Of a DNA stretch of 64,000 bases, positions 9,586 through 17,369 are shown one piece after another. Origin of the DNA: Flavilitoribacter sp020436695 (lineage in GTDB: Bacteria; Bacteroidota; Bacteroidia; Chitinophagales; Saprospiraceae). The notes beneath the pieces were generated by a model, which was not told the DNA's origin, did no database searches, and saw nothing but the letters and a program-made list of their open reading frames with translations. Each line of letters starts with the position of its first letter. Position 1 is the first letter of the stretch. The stretch lies in the NCBI GenBank assembly GCA_041392665.1, contig JAWKLQ010000010.1, positions 186,001-250,000 on the forward strand, given 5' to 3'. A program made the translations under genes and the position numbers.

Positions 9586-11280
9586 ATGCCCCATGTCATC
9601 CCTGACCAGTTTATCATCAGCACCACCATTCAATACGAGGTAGAAGGGGGACTGTATGACATTGAGGTCACCCACACGGCCTTTGGAGAAGTGAAGTCGG
9701 CGGTCAGTCATATTCTGGAACTACCCTGGGAAGCGGTGGCCATGACTATTGGGAAGGATGCCGAATATGTGTTGGAGGAAATAAAACAGCATTTTGCCCA
9801 AATCCGCTTCTATCTGCCACTTGTGGCCGTAGGTATAGTTCAGCAGGATCCCTGGCAGGAAGTCCGCCTGCAAATGGAGCGCCTGAGGACAGCCCCTACA
9901 TTCGATGAAATGGTCAGCCGGGACCATATCGATGATCAATGGGTACGATATCTTTGGGAGCTTAAAGAACAGGGGGCAGAAGATAAACTAAAATGGGTAT
10001 ACCAATTGTTATCCTCCCCGGAAGAGCTGTTGAAGAGATCGCCCTCGCCCTTCAATGAAGATAATTTTCGTCTGGCGGAACCTATTCTGTTTCAGTTTCT
10101 GGAATTTTATGATCTTACAGATTACCATGAGGCGTTGATCGGTGTACTCGGACATTACCGATCTGCGCTATTGCCTCCTCATCTGCTCCGTCAACTAGTA
10201 ACCATCCGAGATGGTAAGGACGACTGGTTGCCTTTATACGGCTTATCATTTTACCAAAGTCAGGAGATACTGGAACAATTACTACGGTATTATAAGCGAC
10301 ACAGACTGACTCGTGGGAAAGCAGGAGCGTATCTGATAAGATCACTTGCACAATATCCGGATGAACGGGCCCGCAGCATTGTATTTGAAGCATTAGTTGG
10401 CGATGATGCAGCGATCGGAACCGCCGCATTTGAAGGTCTTTCAAAAGCCGGTGTCGGTAAAGAAGAGATGGCCGTCCATTTAAAAAAAGCTTTCCAACAG
10501 CTCTTCCACATCGATGATATTAGAAATGTGTTGTTTCAATATCGCAATCTTCAGGCGCCCCATCTTTTACCCGAAGCGGAGGAACTCCTGGCCTTGTTGT
10601 ATCGTATTAATGGTAGAACTAAAGACAAGCTCGTATACGAATGTTTCTTTGATCTGCTTATCGAAAAAGCGGATTCCCGGATCAATGGACAGGTAATCAG
10701 ATCTATGGAAGTAATCCGGAACCAGGCGCTTCAGAGTGCTGCATTGCCTTTTTTAGGGAAATACGGTGGCGTTAAGGAGTTGAAACTGATCGTCTTTTTT
10801 CTGGAGGAAGGTATTATTAATGCCTCCGTATCGGCAGATCCTGCTTTATGTGCGATGATAGACCGGCATTTTGACCCGGAAATGATCGCACCGATAGCAC
10901 GTATGCAGCAACATGAAGATCATCGATTACGATCGATGGCAGCACGGGCCATGGTTCATATTCTCTGGAAAAACCAGGATATAGAACTGGCAAACCGGCT
11001 GGTCGATGAGGTTAGAAAAGAAAGTGTTTCTACCCAAAAAGAACTGGTTCCTGGTTTGGCCAAGCTCCCCTGGCCGGAAAACGAACAGTTGCTACAGAAA
11101 ATGAAGGATACCGGTGAAGAGGAGGTCACACAATTAGCAGACCTGGCGCTGCAGCAGTTAGAAGCCAAAGACAGGGAAACAAGCGTAGAAACGGAACATA
11201 AAGAGGAAAAGAACGGTCTGCTGCTGATAATGGCCGTATTGATATTGCTCTCATTCCTGTGGTTCAAATATTGTAATTAA
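9586..11280 (+). CDS. HEAT-type protein with C-terminal membrane anchor
   Basis: The 564-residue protein resembles the upstream paralogue: an N-terminal module (YDIEVTHTAFGEVKSAVSHI, helices to about 130) followed by a long helical solenoid. Unlike its neighbour it ends with a charged linker rich in Glu and Lys and one hydrophobic segment (about 541-560, LLLIMAVLILLSFLW) plus a short tail, so it is probably tail-anchored in the inner membrane with the solenoid in the cytosol. The MoxR ATPase gene begins ten bases after its stop, which strongly suggests a shared transcript. It could place the ATPase/VWA complex at the membrane. That role is inference; no catalytic motif is seen. Confidence 0.7.
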   Translation: MPHVIPDQFIISTTIQYEVEGGLYDIEVTHTAFGEVKSAVSHILELPWEAVAMTIGKDAEYVLEEIKQHFAQIRFYLPLVAVGIVQQDPWQEVRLQMERLRTAPTFDEMVSRDHIDDQWVRYLWELKEQGAEDKLKWVYQLLSSPEELLKRSPSPFNEDNFRLAEPILFQFLEFYDLTDYHEALIGVLGHYRSALLPPHLLRQLVTIRDGKDDWLPLYGLSFYQSQEILEQLLRYYKRHRLTRGKAGAYLIRSLAQYPDERARSIVFEALVGDDAAIGTAAFEGLSKAGVGKEEMAVHLKKAFQQLFHIDDIRNVLFQYRNLQAPHLLPEAEELLALLYRINGRTKDKLVYECFFDLLIEKADSRINGQVIRSMEVIRNQALQSAALPFLGKYGGVKELKLIVFFLEEGIINASVSADPALCAMIDRHFDPEMIAPIARMQQHEDHRLRSMAARAMVHILWKNQDIELANRLVDEVRKESVSTQKELVPGLAKLPWPENEQLLQKMKDTGEEEVTQLADLALQQLEAKDRETSVETEHKEEKNGLLLIMAVLILLSFLWFKYCN

Positions 11281-11290
11281 TTTACCTGCT

Positions 11291-12490
11291 ATGAAAAACT
11301 ATCCCACCGGCGCCCGTGCTTTACTTATCGCGCTCCAGACTCCCGGCCTGAAACCCGGGCAGATCGGGATCCCCGTTCTGTTGTGGGGCAGGCCCGGCGT
11401 AGGTAAGTCCAGCTTTATGGAAGGGCTGGCAAGCCCTGACTTTCCGGTGCTCACCCTGATCGCATCTATTCACGATCCGACCGATTTTTCCGGCTTACCG
11501 GTGCACCATGAAGGGAAGGTGCATTACGCTATCCCGGAGTGGATCAACCGGTTTGAAGAGAACGGCAACGGCCTGCTTTTCCTGGATGAGCTGACTACCG
11601 CTCCACCTTCGGTACAGGCAGCCCTGCTGCGGGTGGTACTTGAACGCAAAGTAGGCTTTCATCCACTTCCTCCTCAGGTGCGTATCGTTGCGGCGGCCAA
11701 TCCGCCGGATCTGATGACCGGAGGGTGGGAACTGTCACCGCCTTTGCGCAATCGCTTTGTCCACTTGCAGTGGGATCTGCCGGCGGAAACCTATCTGTCT
11801 GCGCTGGAAAGTGGCTTCCCCACAGCAGAAATGCCGGAGATCGATCCACAGGCTCACGCTGAACTGCTACCTGAGTGGAAGCTCAAGGTATCGGCTTTTC
11901 TTAAAAGGTCACCCAATTCATTGCATACTGCTCCTGATTCCGATCCCTATGCATTTGCCAGCCCGCGCTCCTGGGATTTTGTGGCAACATTACTGGCTTC
12001 CTGTCAGTTATTGGGGGAAGCGCCAGTGGGAGACACATCAGGTTCAATTGCCTGTATGGAACTGCTGAAGGGGTGTCTGGGTGAGGGAACCGCCATTCCT
12101 TTTCTGGAATTTCTGAAAAACCTGCGTTTACCTGATCCGGAGGAAGTCCTGGATGGTAAGATTGCTGTGAATATCGGTGGTTTGAATGACAGCGAGATTT
12201 ACGTACTCTTCGGTGGTCTGAACCGCATCCTCCAACAGCGTTTTGGTAAAGACAACCTTTTGTCCTCTACCTTTATCTATTTCGATCTGATCAAAGATAT
12301 CTTTAATGCCGGTCAGCGAGATCTGATCTATGTATCACTCCGGCAGATCAGTCGGGAAGGCCTTTTGATGAAGGCCATGGCGGCCGCTCAACAGAAAGGC
12401 CCGGAGGCCAGTAAAAAGATTATGGCCGTTATTCAGGATATTTTCACCGACGAGGGGCTCAAGGAGTTCATTAATATATTTGAGCAATGA
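11291..12490 (+). CDS. MoxR-type AAA+ ATPase
   Basis: The 399-residue protein has Walker A GRPGVGKSS (about 33-41), Walker B LLFLDEL (about 95-101), a sensor-1 segment IVAAANPP and an arginine-finger region PPLRNRF, all typical of MoxR-family AAA+ ATPases. These form hexamers that remodel partner proteins and usually act with a VWA-domain protein. Its stop overlaps the start of the HExxH/VWA gene by four bases (ATGA), so translation is coupled and the two products very likely interact. It follows the membrane-anchored HEAT gene by ten bases. Residues 200-399 are helical and less conserved. The substrate to be remodelled is unknown; the HEAT-type proteins are candidates. Confidence 0.9.
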   Translation: MKNYPTGARALLIALQTPGLKPGQIGIPVLLWGRPGVGKSSFMEGLASPDFPVLTLIASIHDPTDFSGLPVHHEGKVHYAIPEWINRFEENGNGLLFLDELTTAPPSVQAALLRVVLERKVGFHPLPPQVRIVAAANPPDLMTGGWELSPPLRNRFVHLQWDLPAETYLSALESGFPTAEMPEIDPQAHAELLPEWKLKVSAFLKRSPNSLHTAPDSDPYAFASPRSWDFVATLLASCQLLGEAPVGDTSGSIACMELLKGCLGEGTAIPFLEFLKNLRLPDPEEVLDGKIAVNIGGLNDSEIYVLFGGLNRILQQRFGKDNLLSSTFIYFDLIKDIFNAGQRDLIYVSLRQISREGLLMKAMAAAQQKGPEASKKIMAVIQDIFTDEGLKEFINIFEQ

Positions 12491-13755
12491 CCGCCGAATC
12501 ACTGATCCGCTTCGCTCGGGCCTATTGCTCCCAGCGCTTGCCCTGGTTTGCCCCGGCGCTGTATCGGTGCCGAATTCACTTTACCGATCAGGTGCCCATT
12601 GCCGCTATTGACCAGCACTTCAATATTTATTTTAATACGGAAGCCATTCTGGAGATTGATCGTCAGTCTAGGACGAGGGAAGACAGTCTTTCTCAGGTTG
12701 GTTTCATTTGGATACATGAGATCTCGCACCTGCTGCGGGAGCATGCTGACCGGGCTCGTGAATTGAGCGCCGAGGCGCGCCTCTGGAATGTAGCGGCCGA
12801 CCTGGAGATCAATGACAGCAGTTGGCCGGACCTGCACATGCCGTCGGCTTTTCCCGGATTACAGCCCGGAGATTATAATTTGCCTCCCGGGCAAATTGCC
12901 GAGTCCTATTACCTTAGCTTTGCCAAAGACGAGGGGGATGCCTTAACATCCTTGTTCGACGTGGATGAAGGCGCTGAAGACCTGCCGGATGAAGGTAGTG
13001 GCGTACACGGTGTTCCGCGCCCCTGGGAAATATCGGACCCCGAAGAGGCACAACAGCTGGACGATATGGAAGTGGAACTGGTACGTCGATCGGTGGCCAA
13101 TGAGATGAAGAACAGTAAAGAACGGGGCAGTATGCCCGGTGGCTGGTCGCGCTGGGCGGAGGAAAAACTTCGGCCCCGGGTCGACTGGCGGCAGGTGCTT
13201 CGGCACCGCATGAGTCAGGCTATCAACCAGGGAGTGGGCAGCCGCATCGATTATTCTTATCGTCGGCCCAGTCGCCGGCAAACTGTATTTCATCCCATTC
13301 TGCCACCTTCGCTGGGCGGGGAGTTATCGGCCCGCATTGCCTGCGTGGTGGATACTTCCGGATCGATGACGCCGCAGCAATTAGCCCAGGCTGTGGCGGA
13401 AGTGTGCAGCGTATTGGAAGTATTCCGCATTCCAGTCACCATTATACCCTGCGATGCTCGGGCTTATGATCCCATCCAGGTGGCTACGCCGTCTGATTAT
13501 TTCAAATTACAGAACCTTACCGGCGGCGGCGGCACTAACATGATCGTAGGTATCGAAGCGGCCCTTCAACTGAAACCCCGGCCGGATGCTGTCCTGGTGC
13601 TCACCGACGGCTATACGCCCTTCCCGCATAAGTTGTATAAGACACCGGTGATCTTCGGGATCTTCACGCAACCGAATCAGATCCAATTCCCTCAACCGCC
13701 GAATCCGCCCTGGCGGGGGGATTTTGTGGTGGAGATCCCGGTGGAGGGGAGATGA
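12487..13755 (+). CDS. HExxH metallopeptidase-like + VWA protein (DUF2201 type)
   Basis: The 422-residue protein combines an N-terminal putative metallopeptidase domain with HEISH at 77-81 and the following WNVAADLEIND segment (about 100-110), an acidic linker (about 146-200), and a C-terminal VWA-like domain with a MIDAS motif DTSGS (289-293), Thr350 (GGGGT) and Asp374 (LTDG). This is the DUF2201 arrangement. The VWA part should bind Mg2+ and a protein ligand; whether the HExxH part cleaves anything is unproven. Its start overlaps the MoxR ATPase stop by four bases, the usual pairing for this family. It is the last gene of the rightward block. Confidence 0.88.
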   Translation: MTAESLIRFARAYCSQRLPWFAPALYRCRIHFTDQVPIAAIDQHFNIYFNTEAILEIDRQSRTREDSLSQVGFIWIHEISHLLREHADRARELSAEARLWNVAADLEINDSSWPDLHMPSAFPGLQPGDYNLPPGQIAESYYLSFAKDEGDALTSLFDVDEGAEDLPDEGSGVHGVPRPWEISDPEEAQQLDDMEVELVRRSVANEMKNSKERGSMPGGWSRWAEEKLRPRVDWRQVLRHRMSQAINQGVGSRIDYSYRRPSRRQTVFHPILPPSLGGELSARIACVVDTSGSMTPQQLAQAVAEVCSVLEVFRIPVTIIPCDARAYDPIQVATPSDYFKLQNLTGGGGTNMIVGIEAALQLKPRPDAVLVLTDGYTPFPHKLYKTPVIFGIFTQPNQIQFPQPPNPPWRGDFVVEIPVEGR

Positions 13756-14022
13756 GGGAATGATTTCGGGTTTAGGGGATAATATTTCTCATTCAATCTT
13801 TATTGGTGGAATTTGAGTTGCGTTGCAAGCTCGGTTATGGGTATTAGAAGCAAGTTTCGCAATTTGATTCATTGTATTAAAAGGAGCTGGAATTGTTGTT
13901 TTGTGATACTTTGATTTTTCGGACCAGTATTTTGGAGGGTTATTGAGATGGATTGTTCATAATTATAGCTTTGGTAGAGGTTCAAGAAAAAGGACCGTTT
14001 TTTTAGTTAATTGGTTGAAGTA

Positions 14023-14991
14023 CTATTGCTCACCTTTGTATAATTTTCCTATTATATCAACATAACCCTTTGTCGTTTTAGGTTTTGGGATTATTTTCAA
14101 AAAAGTACTGACCTTTGATAGGCTAAATAGTTCTTTCAATTTTTTATTTCTGATTCCAGTTAATAAAAACAAACCATTTTCATCCCATAGTCGGTATCCA
14201 TTTAAAATAGCCGACAACCCAGATGAACTAATAAAACTAACATTTTTTAGATCTACAATTACAATATCTACATCTTCGTTTATCAATTGAATGAAAATTT
14301 TTCTCATACTTGGTGCTATTTCTTGATTTAAATTTTCATCCTTTAAGGTGATTATAGTATACTTTTCTTCTCTATCTAACTCAAAAAACGCCGTATTAAG
14401 CCCTGTATTAGATTGATCGTCCATGAGGTAATCTAGTACCGTCACCTTTAATATTGTAAAGTTTTCAAATAGTTTAGAAAAAGTGGCGTCCTCTAGCCTA
14501 ACTGAGTTAACTAGGAGTTTTGTCTTTATATCAGGAATAGCGATAATGACTCTAATACTCCCAGATATGACATGTAAAATTTTAATCTGCTTCTCAACTA
14601 CATCAAGTTCCTCTGCTAAAATTCTCTGTAATTTCAATTTCTTATTTTCATCAAAGTCATTGATATCCCCTTCTATAACTAGCTGTATTTTAATAATTTC
14701 ATCGTAGTTTAATTCCCTTGGATTGCTTTCGGAATAAGCATCAAGATCATCAAGAAGCTCTATTATGTCATTTGCGATCTTATTTTCTTCAACAATGAAG
14801 CTATCTAATGCAAATACTCCTCTATCTTTTTTTCTTTTTAAGTTATAATATCTAAAGCTAATCGCCGTAACATCCTTTTTATATGGAGTGTCCTTGCATA
14901 TATTTACAAGTCGATTTATTGATTTCTCGATATCTCCTTTTTTGATTAGAGACAAAATTTTCTTAATAGAATCTTTTATTACCATAGGCAT
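14023..14991 (-). CDS. Effector-associated-domain-like + STAS domain protein
   Basis: The 322-residue cytosolic protein has three parts. Residues 5-85 are helical with the spacing of effector-associated domain 11 (KKILSLIKKGDIEKSINRL, SFRYYNLKRKKDRGVF, NDIIELLDDL). Residues 97-165 form a beta-alpha-beta module (IQLVIEGDINDFDE, GSIRVIIAIP) that I recall from conflict-system proteins. Residues 208-315 are a STAS domain (VDIVIVDLKNVSFISSSGL). In anti-sigma antagonists the position before the phosphorylated Ser is usually Asp; here it is Ser255. The gene is far more AT-rich than its neighbours and runs convergent to the MoxR/VWA block, suggesting transfer. EAD modules recruit partners with the same domain; none is seen here. 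The STAS call is firm, the EAD call moderate. Confidence 0.7.
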   Translation of the reverse strand: MPMVIKDSIKKILSLIKKGDIEKSINRLVNICKDTPYKKDVTAISFRYYNLKRKKDRGVFALDSFIVEENKIANDIIELLDDLDAYSESNPRELNYDEIIKIQLVIEGDINDFDENKKLKLQRILAEELDVVEKQIKILHVISGSIRVIIAIPDIKTKLLVNSVRLEDATFSKLFENFTILKVTVLDYLMDDQSNTGLNTAFFELDREEKYTIITLKDENLNQEIAPSMRKIFIQLINEDVDIVIVDLKNVSFISSSGLSAILNGYRLWDENGLFLLTGIRNKKLKELFSLSKVSTFLKIIPKPKTTKGYVDIIGKLYKGEQ

Positions 14992-15334
14992 AGAATAAAC
15001 TTCTTCGGCTTGCTACAAGTAATTATGTTGAGTTGCAACTGGCTTGCACCTATCCTAAAGGTAGTAAGTTTTTAAAATCTACGCTCTGATGAACTTTTTG
15101 AGGATATAATAAATTATTTTCGATGTTCGAAAAAACGTGCGTTATTCCAAACTACACACCTCAAATCATTTATCCAGCGTATAGTGGTATTCTAAGCAAT
15201 CACGAGAAATGCAATCCAAAGCCTTTTTCAAGCGAAGCCATCTTAATCCCAACGAATTCCCCAAATCTTCCTATTTTCCACCATCCAATGCCCTCGAAAC
15301 GGCAGCTTTGCAGAATCGTAGAAACTACTAACAC
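14992..15334. other. AT-rich gap between divergent genes
   Basis: The gap continues the AT-rich composition of the STAS gene up to about 15120 and then returns to normal. A short open frame at 15123-15347 has no recognisable features and is not called. Both divergent promoters should lie here but no clear TAnnTTTG box was found. Confidence 0.3.
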
Positions 15335-17089
15335 ATGCCAACTTTAAAAAACCTACTACTTCTTTTCTTGATCTTTTTGACGATCAACAACTACGCACAA
15401 GCTCCCCCCAACGTCATCCTCATAATGACCGACGACCAGGGCTACGGAGACCTCGGCTATCACGGCAACCCCCAGATCAAAACCCCTAACCTGGATCGAC
15501 TGGCCGCCGAAAGCATCCGCTTCACCAACTTCTACGTTAGTCCGGTATGTGCACCCACTCGTTCTAGCTTGATGACCGGGCGCTACAACATCCGCACCGG
15601 GGTATTCGATACCTACTGCGGCGGCGCCATGATGGCCCCCGATGAGGTGACCATGGCGGAAGTTTTCCGCGATGCCGGTTATGCGACCGGGCAGTTCGGC
15701 AAGTGGCACTTGGGGGATAATTATCCTTCCAGGCCCATTGATCAGGGTTTTGGTACGGCCGTGTGGCATCAGTCGGGGGGGATGGCCCAAGTGGGCGATG
15801 TACCGAACTGGCATCGGCGGGATAGTGCTTATTTCGATCCCATTTTGTGGCATAATGACCGTTTGTACCAAAGCAAAGGGTATTGCACAGATGTATTTAT
15901 CGATGAGGCGATCCATTTTATCCGGGAGAACCGGGACCGGCCTTTCCTGGCATACATTGCCTTTAATGCACCCCATACTCCACTGCAGGTGCCGCAGTCG
16001 TATTACGACATCTATAAGGATATGAAGGTTGATCCCGCCTGGTTTGAAGAAAGAGGGCTCTACACGCATGAGATCTCCGAAGCGCACCAGGAAGCCGCAC
16101 GCGGGGTCTTTGCCATGGTGACCAATATTGATGACAATATCAAAAAGCTACTGGATAGTCTGGAGGAAATGAAACTGGCGGATAATACCATCCTCATCTT
16201 TATGACCGATAACGGCCCGCAACAGTATCGCTACGTCGGCGGTTATCGGGGCACGAAAGGCATGGTGCGGGAAGGAGGTATCCACGTTCCCTTTTATTTA
16301 AAAATGCCTAAGGGGATGGCGAAAGTGAAGCAAGTCACCGAGCCGGCTGCCCATATTGATCTTTTGCCGACGCTCACCCGGCTTTGTGGGGTTAATTTAC
16401 CGGATGGCCTGCAACTGGACGGTCGCGATCTGTCCGCTTATCTGCAAAATGAAAATGCTCCCGGGCTGCATCGCCCGCTGTTTTTCGAATGGCAGCGCAG
16501 CTATCCGGAACTGTATCGCAATATGGCCGTGATCAAAGACGGCTACAAACTAATGGGGTTTACCAGCCGGGATGCGGAAATAGGTGACTTTGAGCTTTAC
16601 CATCTGGAGACCGACCCTTACGAAGCAAATAATATTGTACAGGAGCAGGCGACCAAAGCCGGTGAGCTGAAACGGGAAATGGAAAATTGGTATGCCGATA
16701 TTATGTCCAGTCCGCATATCAGGAACCTGCCCCGCATCATCATCGGTAGCCCGCAGGAGAACCCCAGCCATCTGAATCGCAACGACGCCCGGGGTATTCA
16801 GATCATTTGGGCGCAGCCGGATGTGTACGTAAGTTGGGATGTGACGGTGGCCCAGGCCGGCGATTACCGGATGCGGGTTAAATTTACGGAACCCTTTCCC
16901 ACCGCCGGTCAATGCATCTTTCGCATCGGCCATCAGAATTTTACCCTGGATAATGATGCCACCGATACGGATGAACTGGTCTTTGACCGTATTCCGCTCG
17001 AAGCCGGTGATTTTACGATCGATGGCTGGTATGCGACACGCGGGCAGGGGGTGTTGACGCCCTTTGCTATCGAGATCGAACGTCTTTGA
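15335..17089 (+). CDS. Secreted S1-family sulfatase with C-terminal beta domain
   Basis: The 584-residue protein has a signal peptide (1-22, cleavage after YAQA). The core has MTDDQGYGD (Asp33-Asp34), the formylglycine motif CAPTR (Cys72), GKWHLGD and the late metal ligand MTDNGPQ. This set is typical of arylsulfatase A-like enzymes. After the core (about 470 onward) comes a roughly 110-residue beta-sandwich-like region (VYVSWDVTVAQAGDYRMRVKF) seen in many marine sulfatases, possibly for substrate binding. It precedes a glycoside hydrolase in the same direction by 280 bases; together with the sulfatases at 6.2 and 20.8 kb it points to breakdown of a sulfated glycan. The natural substrate is not known. 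Confidence 0.93.
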   Translation: MPTLKNLLLLFLIFLTINNYAQAPPNVILIMTDDQGYGDLGYHGNPQIKTPNLDRLAAESIRFTNFYVSPVCAPTRSSLMTGRYNIRTGVFDTYCGGAMMAPDEVTMAEVFRDAGYATGQFGKWHLGDNYPSRPIDQGFGTAVWHQSGGMAQVGDVPNWHRRDSAYFDPILWHNDRLYQSKGYCTDVFIDEAIHFIRENRDRPFLAYIAFNAPHTPLQVPQSYYDIYKDMKVDPAWFEERGLYTHEISEAHQEAARGVFAMVTNIDDNIKKLLDSLEEMKLADNTILIFMTDNGPQQYRYVGGYRGTKGMVREGGIHVPFYLKMPKGMAKVKQVTEPAAHIDLLPTLTRLCGVNLPDGLQLDGRDLSAYLQNENAPGLHRPLFFEWQRSYPELYRNMAVIKDGYKLMGFTSRDAEIGDFELYHLETDPYEANNIVQEQATKAGELKREMENWYADIMSSPHIRNLPRIIIGSPQENPSHLNRNDARGIQIIWAQPDVYVSWDVTVAQAGDYRMRVKFTEPFPTAGQCIFRIGHQNFTLDNDATDTDELVFDRIPLEAGDFTIDGWYATRGQGVLTPFAIEIERL

Positions 17090-17310
17090 TGCTACAATGC
17101 AGCGATCCTACAATGATTATAAAGTGGAGGAATTGAAAGCATGATTGGCTGAACGCTTCTGCTGTCCATGATTGTTTGTCGTATCATGATTCGTGGCGGG
17201 CGGGCCCGGCAAAACAGGTGGGGGCGGGTGCCGGGTTTGTGGGATTGCCTTTGTTTTGCCAAGATTTTTGCTTCCTTTTTATCGACTGAAAAAGGAAGAA
17301 ATTATTAAAC

Positions 17311-17344
17311 AGAACGGAATTATAACATTTGATAATTCCGTTCT
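17311..17344 (+). promoter_or_regulatory. 13-bp perfect inverted repeat before the hydrolase gene
   Basis: AGAACGGAATTAT (17311-17323) and its exact complement (17332-17344) flank an 8-base loop. It ends 25 bases before the start codon of the glycoside hydrolase. It could be an operator, a 5' leader hairpin, or a late terminator for the sulfatase 220 bases upstream. No long T run follows, which favours a regulatory role. Confidence 0.5.
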
Positions 17345-17369
17345 TAGTTTCTGATCAATCAATAAAACC

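Noticed and set aside
15123..15347. 74-codon plus-strand frame before the second sulfatase
   Set aside because: It has no recognisable features, overlaps the sulfatase start and shows no coding pattern.
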